Notes: generated by a model from the sequence alone, not told the origin. 64,000 nucleotides of DNA from Azolla caroliniana (GCA_043228905.1 JBHGNT010000001.1:18352001-18416000); one strand, 5' to 3'. Counted from the first letter of the stretch, positions 11,019-21,016 are shown. Made by a program: numbers and translations.

Positions 11019-12187
11019 GAGGCTAACTCGATGAGCAAAAGGGGTATAAGTGTTATAACCCCCGGACGAAGCAGGTCTAAGTTAGCAGGGATGTTGAGTT
11101 TGATGAGGCGACATCTTGGTATGCTTTACCAGCTCCGACTTCCGACCCCAACCCGATACTAGAGGATGAGGCTAGTGAGCCTAAACCAGTTCAGATTGCA
11201 GATGAAGACCTCGACACTCTAGAACTGATTTCATTTCGGTTAAGTGGACCGAATGAGCAGTTGAGTCGGGATGACCAATCAGATGAGGAACCGGCGAGTA
11301 ATGGAGACTCTCCCATGCTCTCCCCACGCAAGGAATCGAGGAGACGGTTCACGCACAAAGAGAAGGGGAAGACAAAGATGCCGGAATACAAAACCAACAA
11401 TGTTGAGTCGGATTGGGGCGAATCCGACTCCGGAAAGGATGAAGCTGGATCTTTGAGATTGAAGTCTGAACCGGACAAGAAGGGCCTCAAACTGGGTAAT
11501 GATAAGTTACGTCGGTCTTCCAGCCAGAAGAACCCCGTGAAGTGGTAGGGGTACAATGAGTAAAATGAGTACATGGTGCATCACTATGCGTACATGACCA
11601 AGGTGGCGGAAGTGCGTGAGCCGGAGAGCTACGCAGAAGCAGCAAGGGATGCAAGCGACATTAGTTATCGAGTTGGCATGATCAGCCAATATATGCAAAA
11701 GCCGACCGTGGAGCACCTTCTATGCACGCATCGAATTTTGCGATATGTGAGCGGCATGAAGGAACGGGGATTGTTATACCGGCATGGTATAACCGAAGAG
11801 CTAGTCGGCTACACCAATGCCAACTGGGCCGACGATGCATCGGATCGTCGATCCACCTCCGGCTATATGTTTTCGAGCACTGCGGCTAAATACCGGGGCG
11901 CTACCATTGCCACTTGTGAAGCCATTTGGCTTCGGCGACTGTTGCAAGACCTGCGGATTGAGGTGCCAACCCCAATCCTAATCTACTGCGACAACATAAG
12001 TAGCATGCAGCTCGCCAAGAACCCCGTGTTCCATGCTCGGACAAATCACAAGAAGTGCATTACCACTTCGTGCGTGAGCGGGTCCTGAGCAGTGAAGTCG
12101 AACTTTGGTATGTTCATACGGATCGGCAAGTTGCCGACATCTTCACGAAGCTGCTAAGCTCGAACAAGTTGCAGCACTTCACCGAAA
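11019..12187 (+). pseudogene. Copia II-1 pol remnant: linker after integrase joined to RNase H
   Basis: Near 11030 gag-side sequence (KHEANSM) jumps to the stretch after the integrase (SKRGISVITPGRSR; compare KGYKYYNPRTKQV at 33205). An acidic linker (SRDDQSDEEPASNGDSPMLS) and a KFTHKEKGK-like segment follow. At about 11652 EAARDA jumps straight into RNase H (SDISYRVGMISQYM, then GYTNANWADDASDRRSTSG and YCDNISSMQLAKN). Two deletions therefore removed protease, integrase and RT. Nothing in this copy could reverse-transcribe. Confidence 0.82.
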
Positions 12188-12861
12188 TGCTTGGTGTTCA
12201 GCATCTCGATGTGCCACACTTGAGGGGGAGAACAGGCAAAGACACCAGAACGGGAACATGCAAAGAAACTGTCGATTGCGCCGGTGAGGGAAGAACCGAC
12301 AGAGGGAGAGACAAGAAGAAGAAAGGAGCCGAGTCGACAAAGGAAGTTGACACATCCGAACAAGTCGGAACAAGCGGTAGCGGTGGCAGAGTCAAGAAGG
12401 ACAGAGCCGACGGGAAGCAGAAGGCCAAGACCCAGACATGGTTCGATGTGGTGAAGGGCCTAGAACCGGAAGACGAATTGGGAGTGACCGATTCGGACAA
12501 GAGCTGGAACAAATCAGAGACAGTTGATTCGGTTCAACAGACGAATTCGGAAGAACCGGATCAACTAAAGGCCAAGCGAACGAGAAGGCAGTGGAAGTCG
12601 ACGCCAACACGAAAGAACCGGCGGGTTGACAAGGGCCAAAGTCACAACAACGAGGGAGTTGAATTGGGCCTTTTGAGCAAACAAGCCGACCGAGGAGGTC
12701 GAGGTGCCCAGAACCAGAGGATTCGCGGCAAATGGGACCGGACCGGACGAGGAGCACGAGTGAGGCGAAGTGACGCCAGAAGGAGTCGGGTGGAAGTACC
12801 AACTACCATGGAGACTGACACTACGATCCGACCTCAAGTTGAACTTGAGGGGGAGTGTTGA
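12188..12861 (+). CDS. Copia II-1 C-terminal extension after RNase H
   Basis: The RNase H frame stays open past the usual copia end (FTEMLGVQHLDVPHLRG) for about 220 more residues in one frame that opens at 12055. The extra part is charged and low in hydrophobics (many K, R, E, D, S, T), with KAKTQTWFDVVKGL and a later SNSEEPDQLKAKRTRRQ-like segment, ending PQVELEGEC. The final EGE is encoded by the purine tract GAGGGGGAG, and the stop is the TGA in the LTR's first six bases TGTTGA. Element D keeps the same features on the other strand. Function unknown; likely disordered and possibly nucleic-acid binding (inference). Confidence 0.6.
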
Positions 12862-13268
12862 GCGGCAAGCTCAACCGGATCAGGATCGGCATCTGGAAGG
12901 ATGAGCCGGATTAGTGAGCCGGTGAGCAAGTGGGCCGGTGAGTTGGGGAACCGGTTAGCCAAATCCATCAGTAACCGGAAGCCTAGTAGCAGTCGAGGCT
13001 ACTAGGTAGTTAATGTCTTGTAGTTCGTGTCAGACGTTTGTGTGAGCATTGAAGTACACCATACTTCTGTTAGTCCGTATGGACTTGTATAAAAGTGTTC
13101 ACTGAACACATACAATGTACAGAGTATTACAAAGAACTGTTATTTTTTAATAGAGACTTGTCTCTCTCTCTCTGTCTCTCCCAGGTATTGTGTATATTCA
13201 AGCTCTCCATTAAACCTGTGTATTTTCTGTGTTCGTTTTTCTATTGCTTCTGCACGCTATTCTTTACA
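12856..13268 (+). repeat. Copia II-1 3' LTR
   Basis: Starts TGTTGAGCGGC right after purine tract TTGAGGGGGAG and ends CTATTCTTTACA. It matches the 5' LTR over its length, with a shorter CT run. Confidence 0.88.
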
Positions 13269-13387
13269 AAAAAAAGCGAGGACAAAGGTCCTATAGCTAG
13301 GGTCAGCCGGAAGTGGAACGTGTTACCCCGTACGAGTTGTACGGAGAGTCAAGTGCGATGAGCGAGGGTCGAATATTATCATGATGA

Positions 13388-13588
13388 TGTTGTATATGTG
13401 TAGGGAACATAAATGTAATTGTGCGTCGATATGTATGTGAACACATGCACACGTGTGTGCATGTGGAGGGATACGATGAGGTGTGAGTGAGTGTCCAATA
13501 TGAATGCTCTAGGGGGCTTACACCCCTTTGTATCTACCCCCTCTTGTACTATTTAACCCCTTTATGGGGAATGAATGAGGAAGGAATC

Positions 13589-13639
<51 letters not shown>

Positions 13640-13865
13640 CATCTCTCTTCCTATCTCTCTGCCTCAACGTTGAACCCCCTTGGGAGGGGGGTGGAGCCAT
13701 TCTAAGCACCACCCCCCACCCCACAATGCTTCTCAACGATTCTCAACATCTTCATGCCAATCTCTCTTACCATCATACTCTCCATTATCTTCGCTATTAC
13801 GCCATGTCTATCTTTGTCATTGATAATCCTCATCTTCCTTAACCCTAACCCTAAAACGTATAACA
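13388..13865 (+). repeat. LTR-like insert within gypsy-1 ORF3
   Basis: A non-coding block interrupts ORF3. It starts TGTTGTATATG and ends CGTATAACA, a short imperfect inverted repeat like LTR ends. It has TATTTAA at ~13549 followed by a long CT run (13591-13637), an LTR-like layout. No target duplication is visible (GATGA before, GAACG after). A solo LTR is the best guess. Positions 13274-13387 look like leftover ORF3 coding sequence. Confidence 0.35.
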
Positions 13866-15461
13866 GAACGCTAGGGTACGAAGCATCGGCATTGAACTGC
13901 CCAACTAAATACGGTATTGGTGGAAATACATAGGGAGCTCACGTGGGTTACCATCGGTGCCAAAGATATGGTGGAGAAAAATAAAAATCAATGAAAAAAA
14001 ATAAAACTAACGCAACAACAATAGGAGAAGGCGCAACACAGAATCGTGGAGTTAGAGTGTGACACACAAGCATGGACGAAGCCGGCTCCCACCCTACCTT
14101 CCCATACACTAGAGATATAGACACTACAAGAAGAAGTCGAAGTGCAAAAGGCAATCACGGACAAGGAAAAACGCGCCATGGAGCGGGCCGAGATGGAAAT
14201 CGAATGACTCCAGTCCGAATTCCGGCAATCTTCGGATAGGGAGGCCGATATTTGGGCAAAAGGACGCAAGGCCGTAAAAGCACTTCAAGAAAAGCTGGAT
14301 GTCGAGAGCGCCACACATAAACAAACAATCGCCGAACTCAACTCACTACGCGAGGTGGCGCACAAGAAGCGAGTGTGGTACAATGAACAACTTGAAATTG
14401 AATGGCAGGTCACGTGAGACATCAAAACTCTCTTGAATAAGGAAATGGTCCGGATGGAGGAACTTCATGAGAAGGATTCACAAAATTGACAATCTCAAGA
14501 AATGTCTTGAGGACTTATAGGCACACACGCAGATAAGATTGAGCACATTCACATCCTCCTCCAAACAAAGCGAGAATGCTTTACAACCCAATTGCAAGCG
14601 GCCCTAAACAGAGGTTGGGCCGAATGGGTGGTGAAGGCTGTGGAGCTCCACACCTACAGGCCGGATGGGGAGAACCGCCTGAAGGAAGGGAAAGGCTACT
14701 AGAAGTTGAGTGAGGACAACATAGCCACAATCTGAGAGGTTCTTACGCAAGATTACCAATCCTTAGCCGATCACCACTCCGAGGAGATAATGCAGCTAAT
14801 GGAGGATTTTGGTGACAGCCAGATTGAGACCTCCCTCCAACTCCAAGCTATCGAAGCTGAACAACGGAAAGCAGAGGAGGCAAAAAGAGCAGTGGCCATC
14901 ATACTTCCGAACAACGACTCCGGAGAGCATAACATTCACAAGCCTACGCATGTGGACGATGAAGCCCCGGAAGCTACCACGAGATCGCAACCACCATAGC
15001 CCATACTAAGGGACTCCCACCACACCCTGGAAGTTACAACTGAAGAAGCAAATCGAGAGGAACCTTGGGGGAAACCCCGGGAGGATACCATGACACCACG
15101 ATCTCTGGAGCCAACACCAAGTGTTCCGTACCACACCCCCAAAGTCATGGACGAAGAAGCACGAGAGGCACCATGAGAGAGACCACGGGAAGAGCTACTA
15201 TAGGAGCATTCGATCGACGACCGACACAAGGAACGGACGCCGAGCAATGACCCCAGGAAGCGAGCACCACAATCTTGGACGCAAGCAGAGGCGTCAGAAT
15301 CAATGGAACCTGACCTCCACTCTAGTCCTACCCACACGGAACCAAGTTCACAACCGGAGTCTGGCACAACCGAGCCAATCAACGTTGCGGCGACTCCCGT
15401 CGAGACCAACATGAGCGATCGCCCTAAACCCAATATTCTCGATATTTTCGATGATGAATAA
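13866..15461 (+). pseudogene. Gypsy-1 ORF3, C-terminal coiled-coil half
   Basis: From ~14100 the frame is rich in heptad-like charged helix (LQEEVEVQKAITDKEKRAME, LQEKLDVESATHKQTIAEL, MQLMEDFGDSQIETSLQLQ, EAEQRKAEEAKRA), then a Pro/Thr/Ser/Glu-rich tail, ending PNILDIFDDE and TAA at 15459-15461. Element G ORF3 has the same layout and ends SILDILDDG-stop. Several internal stops break this copy. The protein is not recognised; a long cytoplasmic coiled coil is the only structural inference. No signal peptide or membrane segment is apparent, so a typical envelope protein is unlikely. Confidence 0.65.
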
Positions 15462-15512
15462 AGGGTTGATGTGGGTCCGACGTGCTAAGCACTCTCCCAC
15501 AGACATGCCAGG
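15462..15512 (+). other. Short 3' untranslated block before gypsy-1 3' LTR
   Basis: 51 bases between the ORF3 stop and the LTR, containing TCCCACAGACATGCCAGG directly before TGTT. Element G has TCCCACGGGCGTGCCATG at the same place. No normal purine tract is present, so second-strand priming for this family may use a different sequence. Confidence 0.5.
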
Positions 15513-15987
15513 TGTTGTCCTCCTAAGTCGACCTAGTGGGAAAAGGTGGAAGAAAAGGAAGGCGTAAAGACAAAAACAACCGTAGTGTAATTATGAGGCC
15601 ATATGTACGGAATGAAGCGTTATGAACGCCTGTAATGGTTCACGCTCTAAGCATAACCAACCATGACTCTATATATTAAGGGCATGGGAAACTTGTATAA
15701 GCTAGTGTAATTTTTTTGGTAATCTCTGAAATATAGTAGTATTGTTCCAAATCCTTGTGTTTTTGTGTTCTCTTCGTTAGTGTATTCTCTCTACGAGAGA
15801 AATCGTGTAAGTGTGTCTATGTAAAGGAGGTCATTTGTAACCGTCTCCCTAATTCCGTTCCCCCTAAGCTTACGCGACGCTACGTATTACACTCACAGCC
15901 GGTATACACTCTCCATTTCCTGCACCTCAATCTTCTTGAGCCGTACCCAAGACTAAGGGTAGACCATGTTTACCCTAGCCGGTAACA
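15513..15987 (+). repeat. Gypsy-1 3' LTR
   Basis: Starts TGTTGTCCTCC after the conserved block and ends CCGGTAACA. The start is supported by element G, whose LTR begins TGTTACCC at the same relative position. A TATA-like CTATATATTAAGG lies at ~15667. The 5' partner lies outside the window, so the end is inferred from the TG...CA ends and the change to copia-like sequence. Confidence 0.55.
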
Positions 15988-16375
15988 CGTGTATGAGTAT
16001 AAATACACCTAGGGCAAACGTTATAGGGGTGATGCAGAATAGAGCTTCTGTACTAGAGCGTAACAGAGTGAGATAGAAAGAGACGCGAGAGCGCGGGAGT
16101 GAGTTGTGGCATAGTTATGAGGAACTTGCCTAAAACCCCAAGTGGTATTTTTCCTATGAGTTATAGAGAGTTATAACCTATTTTTTGTCTCTTGTATTTT
16201 CTGCCTATAGTGAAGATCTTTTACCCATGGTTTTTCTCGTTGTTTAGAGTTTCCATGTAAACACTGTGTATTGTGTATTTTGTCTATCTTGTTGCTTTTT
16301 GTTTCTACGTTGTATACTTCAGCATATCTTTCAAAGATCTATGGTCTATTGCCCTACAGGAGCGAACCATGCCTC
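15988..16375 (+). repeat. Relic copia-like LTR (R-U5 part)
   Basis: GAGTATAAATACACCTAGGGCAAAC matches the family I promoter core (TATAAATATGACTTAGGGCAAAC) in order and spacing. A GA-rich stretch, ATGGTTTTTC, TTTCCATGTAAACACTGTGTA and a T-rich end follow, again as in family I LTRs. U3 was displaced by the gypsy-1 insertion. No internal region can be identified downstream. Confidence 0.5.
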
Positions 16376-16730
16376 CGTTGGTCCCATCAACAGTGAACCC
16401 AACAGACCGACCTGGTGGGAACTTGTGGCGTAATGATGAGACTGTAGGCGTATGATGAGGCGGATCTGATTAAGGAAGTCGCGTAGTCGTGAACGTGTTC
16501 CATCGAACTTATCGGGAAGGCTGACCTTGGGTTCATAGTAGGGTTCTTGGTATGGTGACAGTGGGTTGAGTGTGGTGGTTGGGGTAACCGAGGATGTTGC
16601 AAACTAAAGCTCAAGTAAAGATTGATGAAGGGTAGCATTCTCGACTTCGAGTGGTTCCAAAGCTACGAGTATTTGAGGTACATGCTATTGAAAGGATTGG
16701 ACATGGCTTTCGATGTGTGGTTAATGAAGA
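16376..16730. other. Unassigned sequence
   Basis: About 350 bases with short frames only and no family I recognise. It could be the degraded internal region of the preceding copia relic, but no gag motif is visible. Confidence 0.3.
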
Positions 16731-17100
16731 GGGGGAGAGAGCGAAAAAGGAAGGTGAACAAACTGTTAAGGACAAAAGAAGAATGGAACTACAAGGACAC
16801 AATTGGCAAGCACAAAGAGAAAGTAGCATTAACTGGTGTTGTTCACCTTGAATTCATTCAAGGTGAACTCAACTATTTATACTAAGCGGCATGCGTACCT
16901 ATTGCATGTATGTGATCTACGCATGCATGTGCCGAGTGTAAATAATACAAGGGAGAAATTATGCCTCGGGGGCTTCACCTTGTATGATAGCACGTGAGTT
17001 CATCAAAAGGGGTTTAAATTAATCAGTGAGATACAAAATATATATATAAGGGTATTAATAAATATTTGAAAATATATTTACATAAGGGTATTATCAATTA
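16731..17100 (-). repeat. Possible degenerate LTR related to element K
   Basis: ACTGGTGTTG followed by a near-perfect palindrome (16838-16873) and a TATA box on the minus strand (TATAAATA, ~16874-16881) repeats the arrangement inside K's LTR (17921-17970) with different stem sequence. Boundaries cannot be set and no partner LTR is visible. Confidence 0.35.
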
Positions 17101-17821
17101 TGCTGGAAACTTTTTTTTACATAAGTCCATGGAATATTATATATTTCAATGTGATAGTAACGAATATATTATGCAAAAAATACTCAAATTTGGAGACGAC
17201 ATGAGTTTATCACCGTCTGGACAATGACACCATTCATGACATCCAATTATTGTAATCCTTCTTGGCACTTTCAGCCTCCAAAATGATTGTTTCCCCCACC
17301 GATCACATAGAGTATAAAATCTTGTAAAAATGTTTACACTAATGACAAGATATCTTTTTAAAAAATAAAAAATAAAAATTGGAGTAGCATATATACATAC
17401 ATATACATGCATGCATGCATCCATATATACCTACATTCAAACATTACATCCATGAATATGTATATACATACATTACACACATTTATACATGTATACTAAC
17501 TAAACATAAATATATGTACAAACATATATTACCATATGTAGATATGTACGTACACATACATTACATACTACATACATATTAGAATCGACCATATATATTG
17601 ACATACATATATACAAAATACATACATAAAAATTACATATTACATATATACATACAAAACACAAAAAAATAAATTACATATTATAATATACACATACACA
17701 TAATATTAATATCGAAGATTACATATTATATGTATACAAATCTTCATACTTACAAACAAGTATACACATGCGCACACACATAAATAAATTAGATATTACA
17801 TAGCATATAATTCATACCTAT
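17101..17821. other. AT-rich non-coding sequence with TACATA-type runs
   Basis: Low-complexity ATACATAC/ATGCATGC tracts from ~17390 to 17810. No gene or element end is visible. Confidence 0.5.
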
Positions 17822-17925
17822 TGTCACGGATGAACAATTGGAAGACAAAGAGATGGGTAAGTTGATGAGATAGGGAGATGGATAAGTTGATGACAATGGG
17901 TACGAATATCTATTCCATGACTGGT

Positions 17926-17970
17926 GTTGATCTCCTTGATGTTAACAAGGGAGATCAACCCTTTTTATAC
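17926..17970 (-). promoter_or_regulatory. K LTR TATA box with adjoining palindrome
   Basis: On the minus strand TATAAAAAGGG is followed at once by GTTGATCTCCCTTG, a short loop and CAAGGAGATCAAC, which pair with one bulge. Transcription would be expected to start within or just after this palindrome. Confidence 0.5.
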
Positions 17971-18175
17971 ATATAGTGATGCATGATAAGCATGCTCATG
18001 CCAATTCATACATAGTATAATATTAAGCATATTGATTCTTGCATGCCAAGTCTTACATACTGAGTCTTACATACTAAGTCTTACATACCACTCTTTATAC
18101 AAAGGTTTAAAGTCTAAAGTCTTTCTAGGAGAAATATATATATATGAGGACCTAAGGCTTGAATTCAACTCGACG

Positions 18176-18336
18176 TTTTTTTTTTTTTTTTTTTTTTCCA
18201 TAAAAATATGCTCCATTGGTATTAAAATTAACAATGCCAAAGGCAATGTACAAATTGTACATAATAGTTTCCACTCCATAAGTATATATCGTAAAAAAAG
18301 GGACCAAATAATGATGGCATTTGTTATGGCTCTTTA
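18176..18336 (-). mobile_element. Small poly(A) retroposon inserted in K LTR
   Basis: A run of 22 T (18176-18197) opens a 161-bp insert flanked by GAATTCAACTCGACG (18161-18175) and GAATTCAACTCGATG (18337-18351), a 15-bp target duplication with one difference. Read on the minus strand, the insert ends in poly(A), the mark of LINE-machinery retroposition. The body (starting AGAGCCATAACAAATGCC on the minus strand) is not recognised: a SINE or a 5'-truncated mRNA copy. Confidence 0.75.
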
Positions 18337-18384
18337 GAATTCAACTCGATGTTCATGACATTATCCTCCCCTTAAGCACCGACT

Positions 18385-18971
18385 TCAAGAAGGTGTAGGT
18401 TTGTGAGGATATTGGATATGAAAATCATGAGCCACATCTGGGGCATTGAGTAAATTTTTTGCAGGCTCCCATGTGGCCTCAGAAATGGGATATCCTTTCC
18501 ACAAGACTAGATACTGGAGATTTCGTCGGCTCTTGCACAAGTCTAGAATGGTCTCGACTTCATACTCATCCCCGATTGCCAATACCATAGGGGGTGGCGG
18601 CTCAACGCTTCTTCCTGGAATTGAGGATGGATGGTAGAGCTCAAGAAGAGATGCATGGAAGACATTGTGAATTCGGTAGTGTGATGGAAGAGCAAGACGG
18701 AAAGCTACGGGGTTGACTTTGTCAACAATTTGGAACGGACCCAATCTTTTGTAATCAAGTTTGTTGCATGGACGAGTAGTCGGAATATGCCATCGTAATA
18801 GCCAGACTATGTCGCCGACTTTAAAACTAGGTGCATCCCGCCGATGTCGATCAACCTTCTCTTTGTGTCGTTCCTGAGCAATAGAGAGTTTGAGGGATAG
18901 GTCACGGTGCACTTCTTTCATCAGACGAGCTCGTTCTTCAGCAGATGGATTGACAGAACCGGTAGGGATAG
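18385..18971 (-). pseudogene. K integrase C-terminus and chromodomain
   Basis: An open frame (18385-18921) contains the integrase C-terminal fold (KVGDIVWLL, KLDYKRLGPFQIV, RIHNVFHASLLE) followed by a chromodomain (YEVETILDLCKSRRNLQYL, WKGYPISEATWEP, NLLNAPDV). Chromodomains direct chromovirus integration through modified histones (established for the family). This end is better preserved than the rest of K. Confidence 0.88.
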
Positions 18972-19403
18972 CTATGTTAAAGCGTGGATGGAACCGCGAT
19001 CAGAGATAATGTCATCCGGTAAACCGTGAAGGCACACCATATTTGTTAATAATAGATCTGTTGTTTCCATCCCTGAAATTGCCTTAGCACATGGAATAAA
19101 GTGTGCCATCTTTGTGAATATGTCAACCACCACCAATATTGAATTGAATCCATCAATGTCTAGAAGGTCAGTGATAAACTCCGTCGAGATGGAGGCCCAT
19201 GGCCTATTTCGATTTGGCAAAGGTTGAAGTAGACCGTAGGGACGATGATGTACTGCTTTGGCGTGGGCACATGTATCACATGTTTTCACGAATTCTTTAA
19301 CAAGTTTCCAAGGTTGTGGCCACCAATAACTTCTAGATATTAATTCCAAAGTTTTTGCAACGCCAAAATGTCTAGCTAGGGAATCATCATGGCATTCCTT
19401 CAC
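18972..19403 (-). pseudogene. K integrase zinc-binding and catalytic region
   Basis: Minus-strand frame with HDDSLARHFGVAKT (His pair), CDTCAHAK (Cys pair), STEFITDLL (first Asp), VDIFTKMAHF and IISDRGS (second Asp). The frame then runs out before the catalytic Glu, so a shift separates it from the C-terminal frame. Confidence 0.85.
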
Positions 19404-20352
19404 GATACGGATATGGCAACGACCATCTCAGACATACATTAAGTTGTACCGAAAAAGAAAACCATCCCGAAACATAAATTGGTTATCAATATTCCGTACC
19501 TCGCCTTTGGATGAGTTGTTGAGATTCTCCCTAATCTCTTGTGCAAATTTGTCGGTGGCAGTATTTGTGGCTATGGCATTGAGTAATGATTCATCCACCA
19601 CCATATATAAGTTGCACAGAGTTGAAATTGATGTGGCTGTAGGAGACAATGTGATTGTTGATTGTAGGTTGCATCCCCTGGCCAAATTTCGAATTCCGAA
19701 CATCGAGATAACGCATTGGCTTTACCATGTTGAGCACTTGGATGAAAAACAATTTCAAAGTCATAATCGGCCAGGAAGGTCAACCATTGCGCTTGCCTTC
19801 AATTCAAAATGTGAGTATTGGTGAAGTAGACAAGGTTCTTGTGATCGGTCACCACTTGGATACGGTGTTGGGCGCCCGCCAAGTAAGGACGCCATTCTTC
19901 AAAGGTGGAAATAATGGCAGAGAGTTCTTTGTCGTAAATTGGGTAGTTGATCTCGAGGGGTGTGAACTTCCTGGAATAAAAGGAAACAAGATGAAGGAAC
20001 CCTTTTTTATCTGATTGAGAGAGAATGGCACCAATGGCAAAGTCAGAGGCATCAGTTTCGACTGTAAATGGTTTGGTTAGATCTGGATGAAAAAGTACCG
20101 GAGCCGAGGTAAAAGCTTTCTTTAGTCTCTCGAATGCCAGTTAGGTTGTTGGAGTCCAGCAAAAAGGGGAATCCTTTTGATTGAGTGCTATAAGAGGTTG
20201 CACTAGAGTAGAGAATCCTTGGATGAATCGACAATAGAAGTTGGCAAAACCCAGAAATGATTGCACATCCTTGACCTTGGTGGGGACTTCCCACTCTTGA
20301 ACTGTTGCGACTTTCTTCTTGTCCATAGTGAGACCATCAAATGAAATGACGT
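19404..20352 (-). pseudogene. K RT tail and RNase H
   Basis: Minus-strand translations give KVKDVQSFLGFANFYCRFIQ (RT connection), FTVETDASDFAIGAILSQ (RNase H Asp), FYSRKFTPLEINYPIYDKEL, VVTDHKNLVYF and WLTFLADYDFEIVFHPSAQH with GKANALSR. Frame breaks occur near 20145 and 19800. It ends at 20352 against J's LTR. Confidence 0.82.
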
Positions 20353-21003
20353 TGTCGCATTGTTATGCGTGTGCATGGAGAACGAGATGGGACCACGGGG
20401 GCCTTGGACCGAGAAATAACCGAATGAGAAGAGGAGAAGGATATTGCCGATGTACTTCACACGCGCACAGACACACAGATTCACAGAAGTTACAACTAGC
20501 TCTGAACAACAGAGACAGAATGAATGTATATGTATATATATATCAATGAGTTACAACCGGCAAGCCAGCGAGTGATAGGCTCCGACGCCTGCACACACAC
20601 ACACACACACAAAACGCGAGATGGAGACTTTGCCGGAAGCATTTGGGCGTTCCGCGGAGCAGAGTTAGCCTCCCGAAAACCTGCACAGAACGACTATGGA
20701 GAAGACAGAGGAGAAGAGCTCGGTTCCAGTTCGGTAGCACTTCGTCCTCTACAAAAACGCGATACATTTTCAATACCTCTCCCTCTCTTTTATAGCCCAA
20801 GGAGGGAGGCGGTTACCACCCGTTACATCATGTTTATTCCCTGTCCTCAATTTTCTCCCTAATGAATGCGGGCTACCTAGGATTTCACCTCAACCGATTT
20901 ATACCTACCTACGTACTATACAACAAAACTTGTGCCCACCTATAAGGGCCGGTTTACGCACGTTATACCTGGTTTCCGCCTAGGGACGGTTCTCTCCATG
21001 ACA
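20353..21003 (-). repeat. Element J 3' LTR
   Basis: On the plus strand it runs from TGTCGCATTGTTATGCG to CTCCATGACA. The left end matches the reverse complement of H's LTR end (GCGCGTAACAACGCGACA). The right end lies next to the purine tract. The centre has diverged from H. Confidence 0.8.
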
Positions 21004-21016
21004 TCCGCCCCCACCT

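Larger units (their letters stand above)
9526..13268 (+). mobile_element. Copia II-1: internally deleted Ty1/copia, family II
   Basis: LTRs at 9526-9964 and 12856-13268 begin TGTTGAGCGGCAAGC; the 3' LTR ends CTTTACA and the 5' LTR ends CTTTAGA. A degenerate primer site TCGTACCAGAGC (9965-9976) follows. Flanks AACAA (9521-9525) and AAAAA (13269-13273) look like a target duplication with one change. The internal region is only ~2.9 kb: gag, a scrap after the integrase, RNase H and a C-terminal extension. Protease, most integrase and RT are deleted. It lies inside gypsy-1 ORF3. Confidence 0.88.
1..15987 (+). mobile_element. Gypsy-1: degenerate Ty3/gypsy element with an extra ORF after integrase (5' end outside window)
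   Basis: Pieces of RT, RNase H, integrase, a coiled-coil ORF and a 3' LTR follow in order on the plus strand, separated by later insertions: copia A at 2143-7692, copia II-1 at 9526-13268 and an LTR-like block at 13388-13865. Removing copia A with one copy of its target duplication rejoins the integrase at the conserved region after GLAESMNKT. Order RT-RNaseH-IN identifies Metaviridae. The ORF between integrase and 3' LTR places it with plant elements carrying additional ORFs (Tat/Athila-like). That lineage call is inference. Stops and frameshifts are dense, so it is an old inactive copy. Confidence 0.8.
17822..18360 (-). repeat. Element K 3' LTR, carrying a retroposon
   Basis: Plus-strand ends TGTCACGG and TTCATGACA form TGTCA/TGACA inverted termini. 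The minus-strand TATA box is next to a palindrome (17926-17959). Without the 161-bp retroposon and one duplication copy the LTR would be about 363 bp. Confidence 0.75.
17822..20352 (-). mobile_element. Element K: Ty3/gypsy chromovirus, 3' half
   Basis: The minus strand encodes, in order, RT tail, RNase H, integrase and a C-terminal chromodomain, then a purine-rich tract (plus strand TTATCCTCCCCTTAAG, 18361-18376) and an LTR (17822-18360). The chromodomain after integrase is diagnostic for chromoviruses. The 5' half is missing because element J begins at 20353 and J's far end is itself truncated. Confidence 0.85.

Noticed and set aside
13838-13857. Telomere-like CCTAACCCTAA motif
   Set aside because: Only two units, inside an LTR-like block; not a telomere or clear interstitial array.
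16273-16885. Possible small host genes between gypsy-1 and K
   Set aside because: Frames are short, overlap LTR-like promoter features and resemble no protein family I know.
18032-18337. Frame across the poly(T) run in K's LTR
   Set aside because: The poly-Phe run comes from the retroposon tail; flanks are non-coding LTR.
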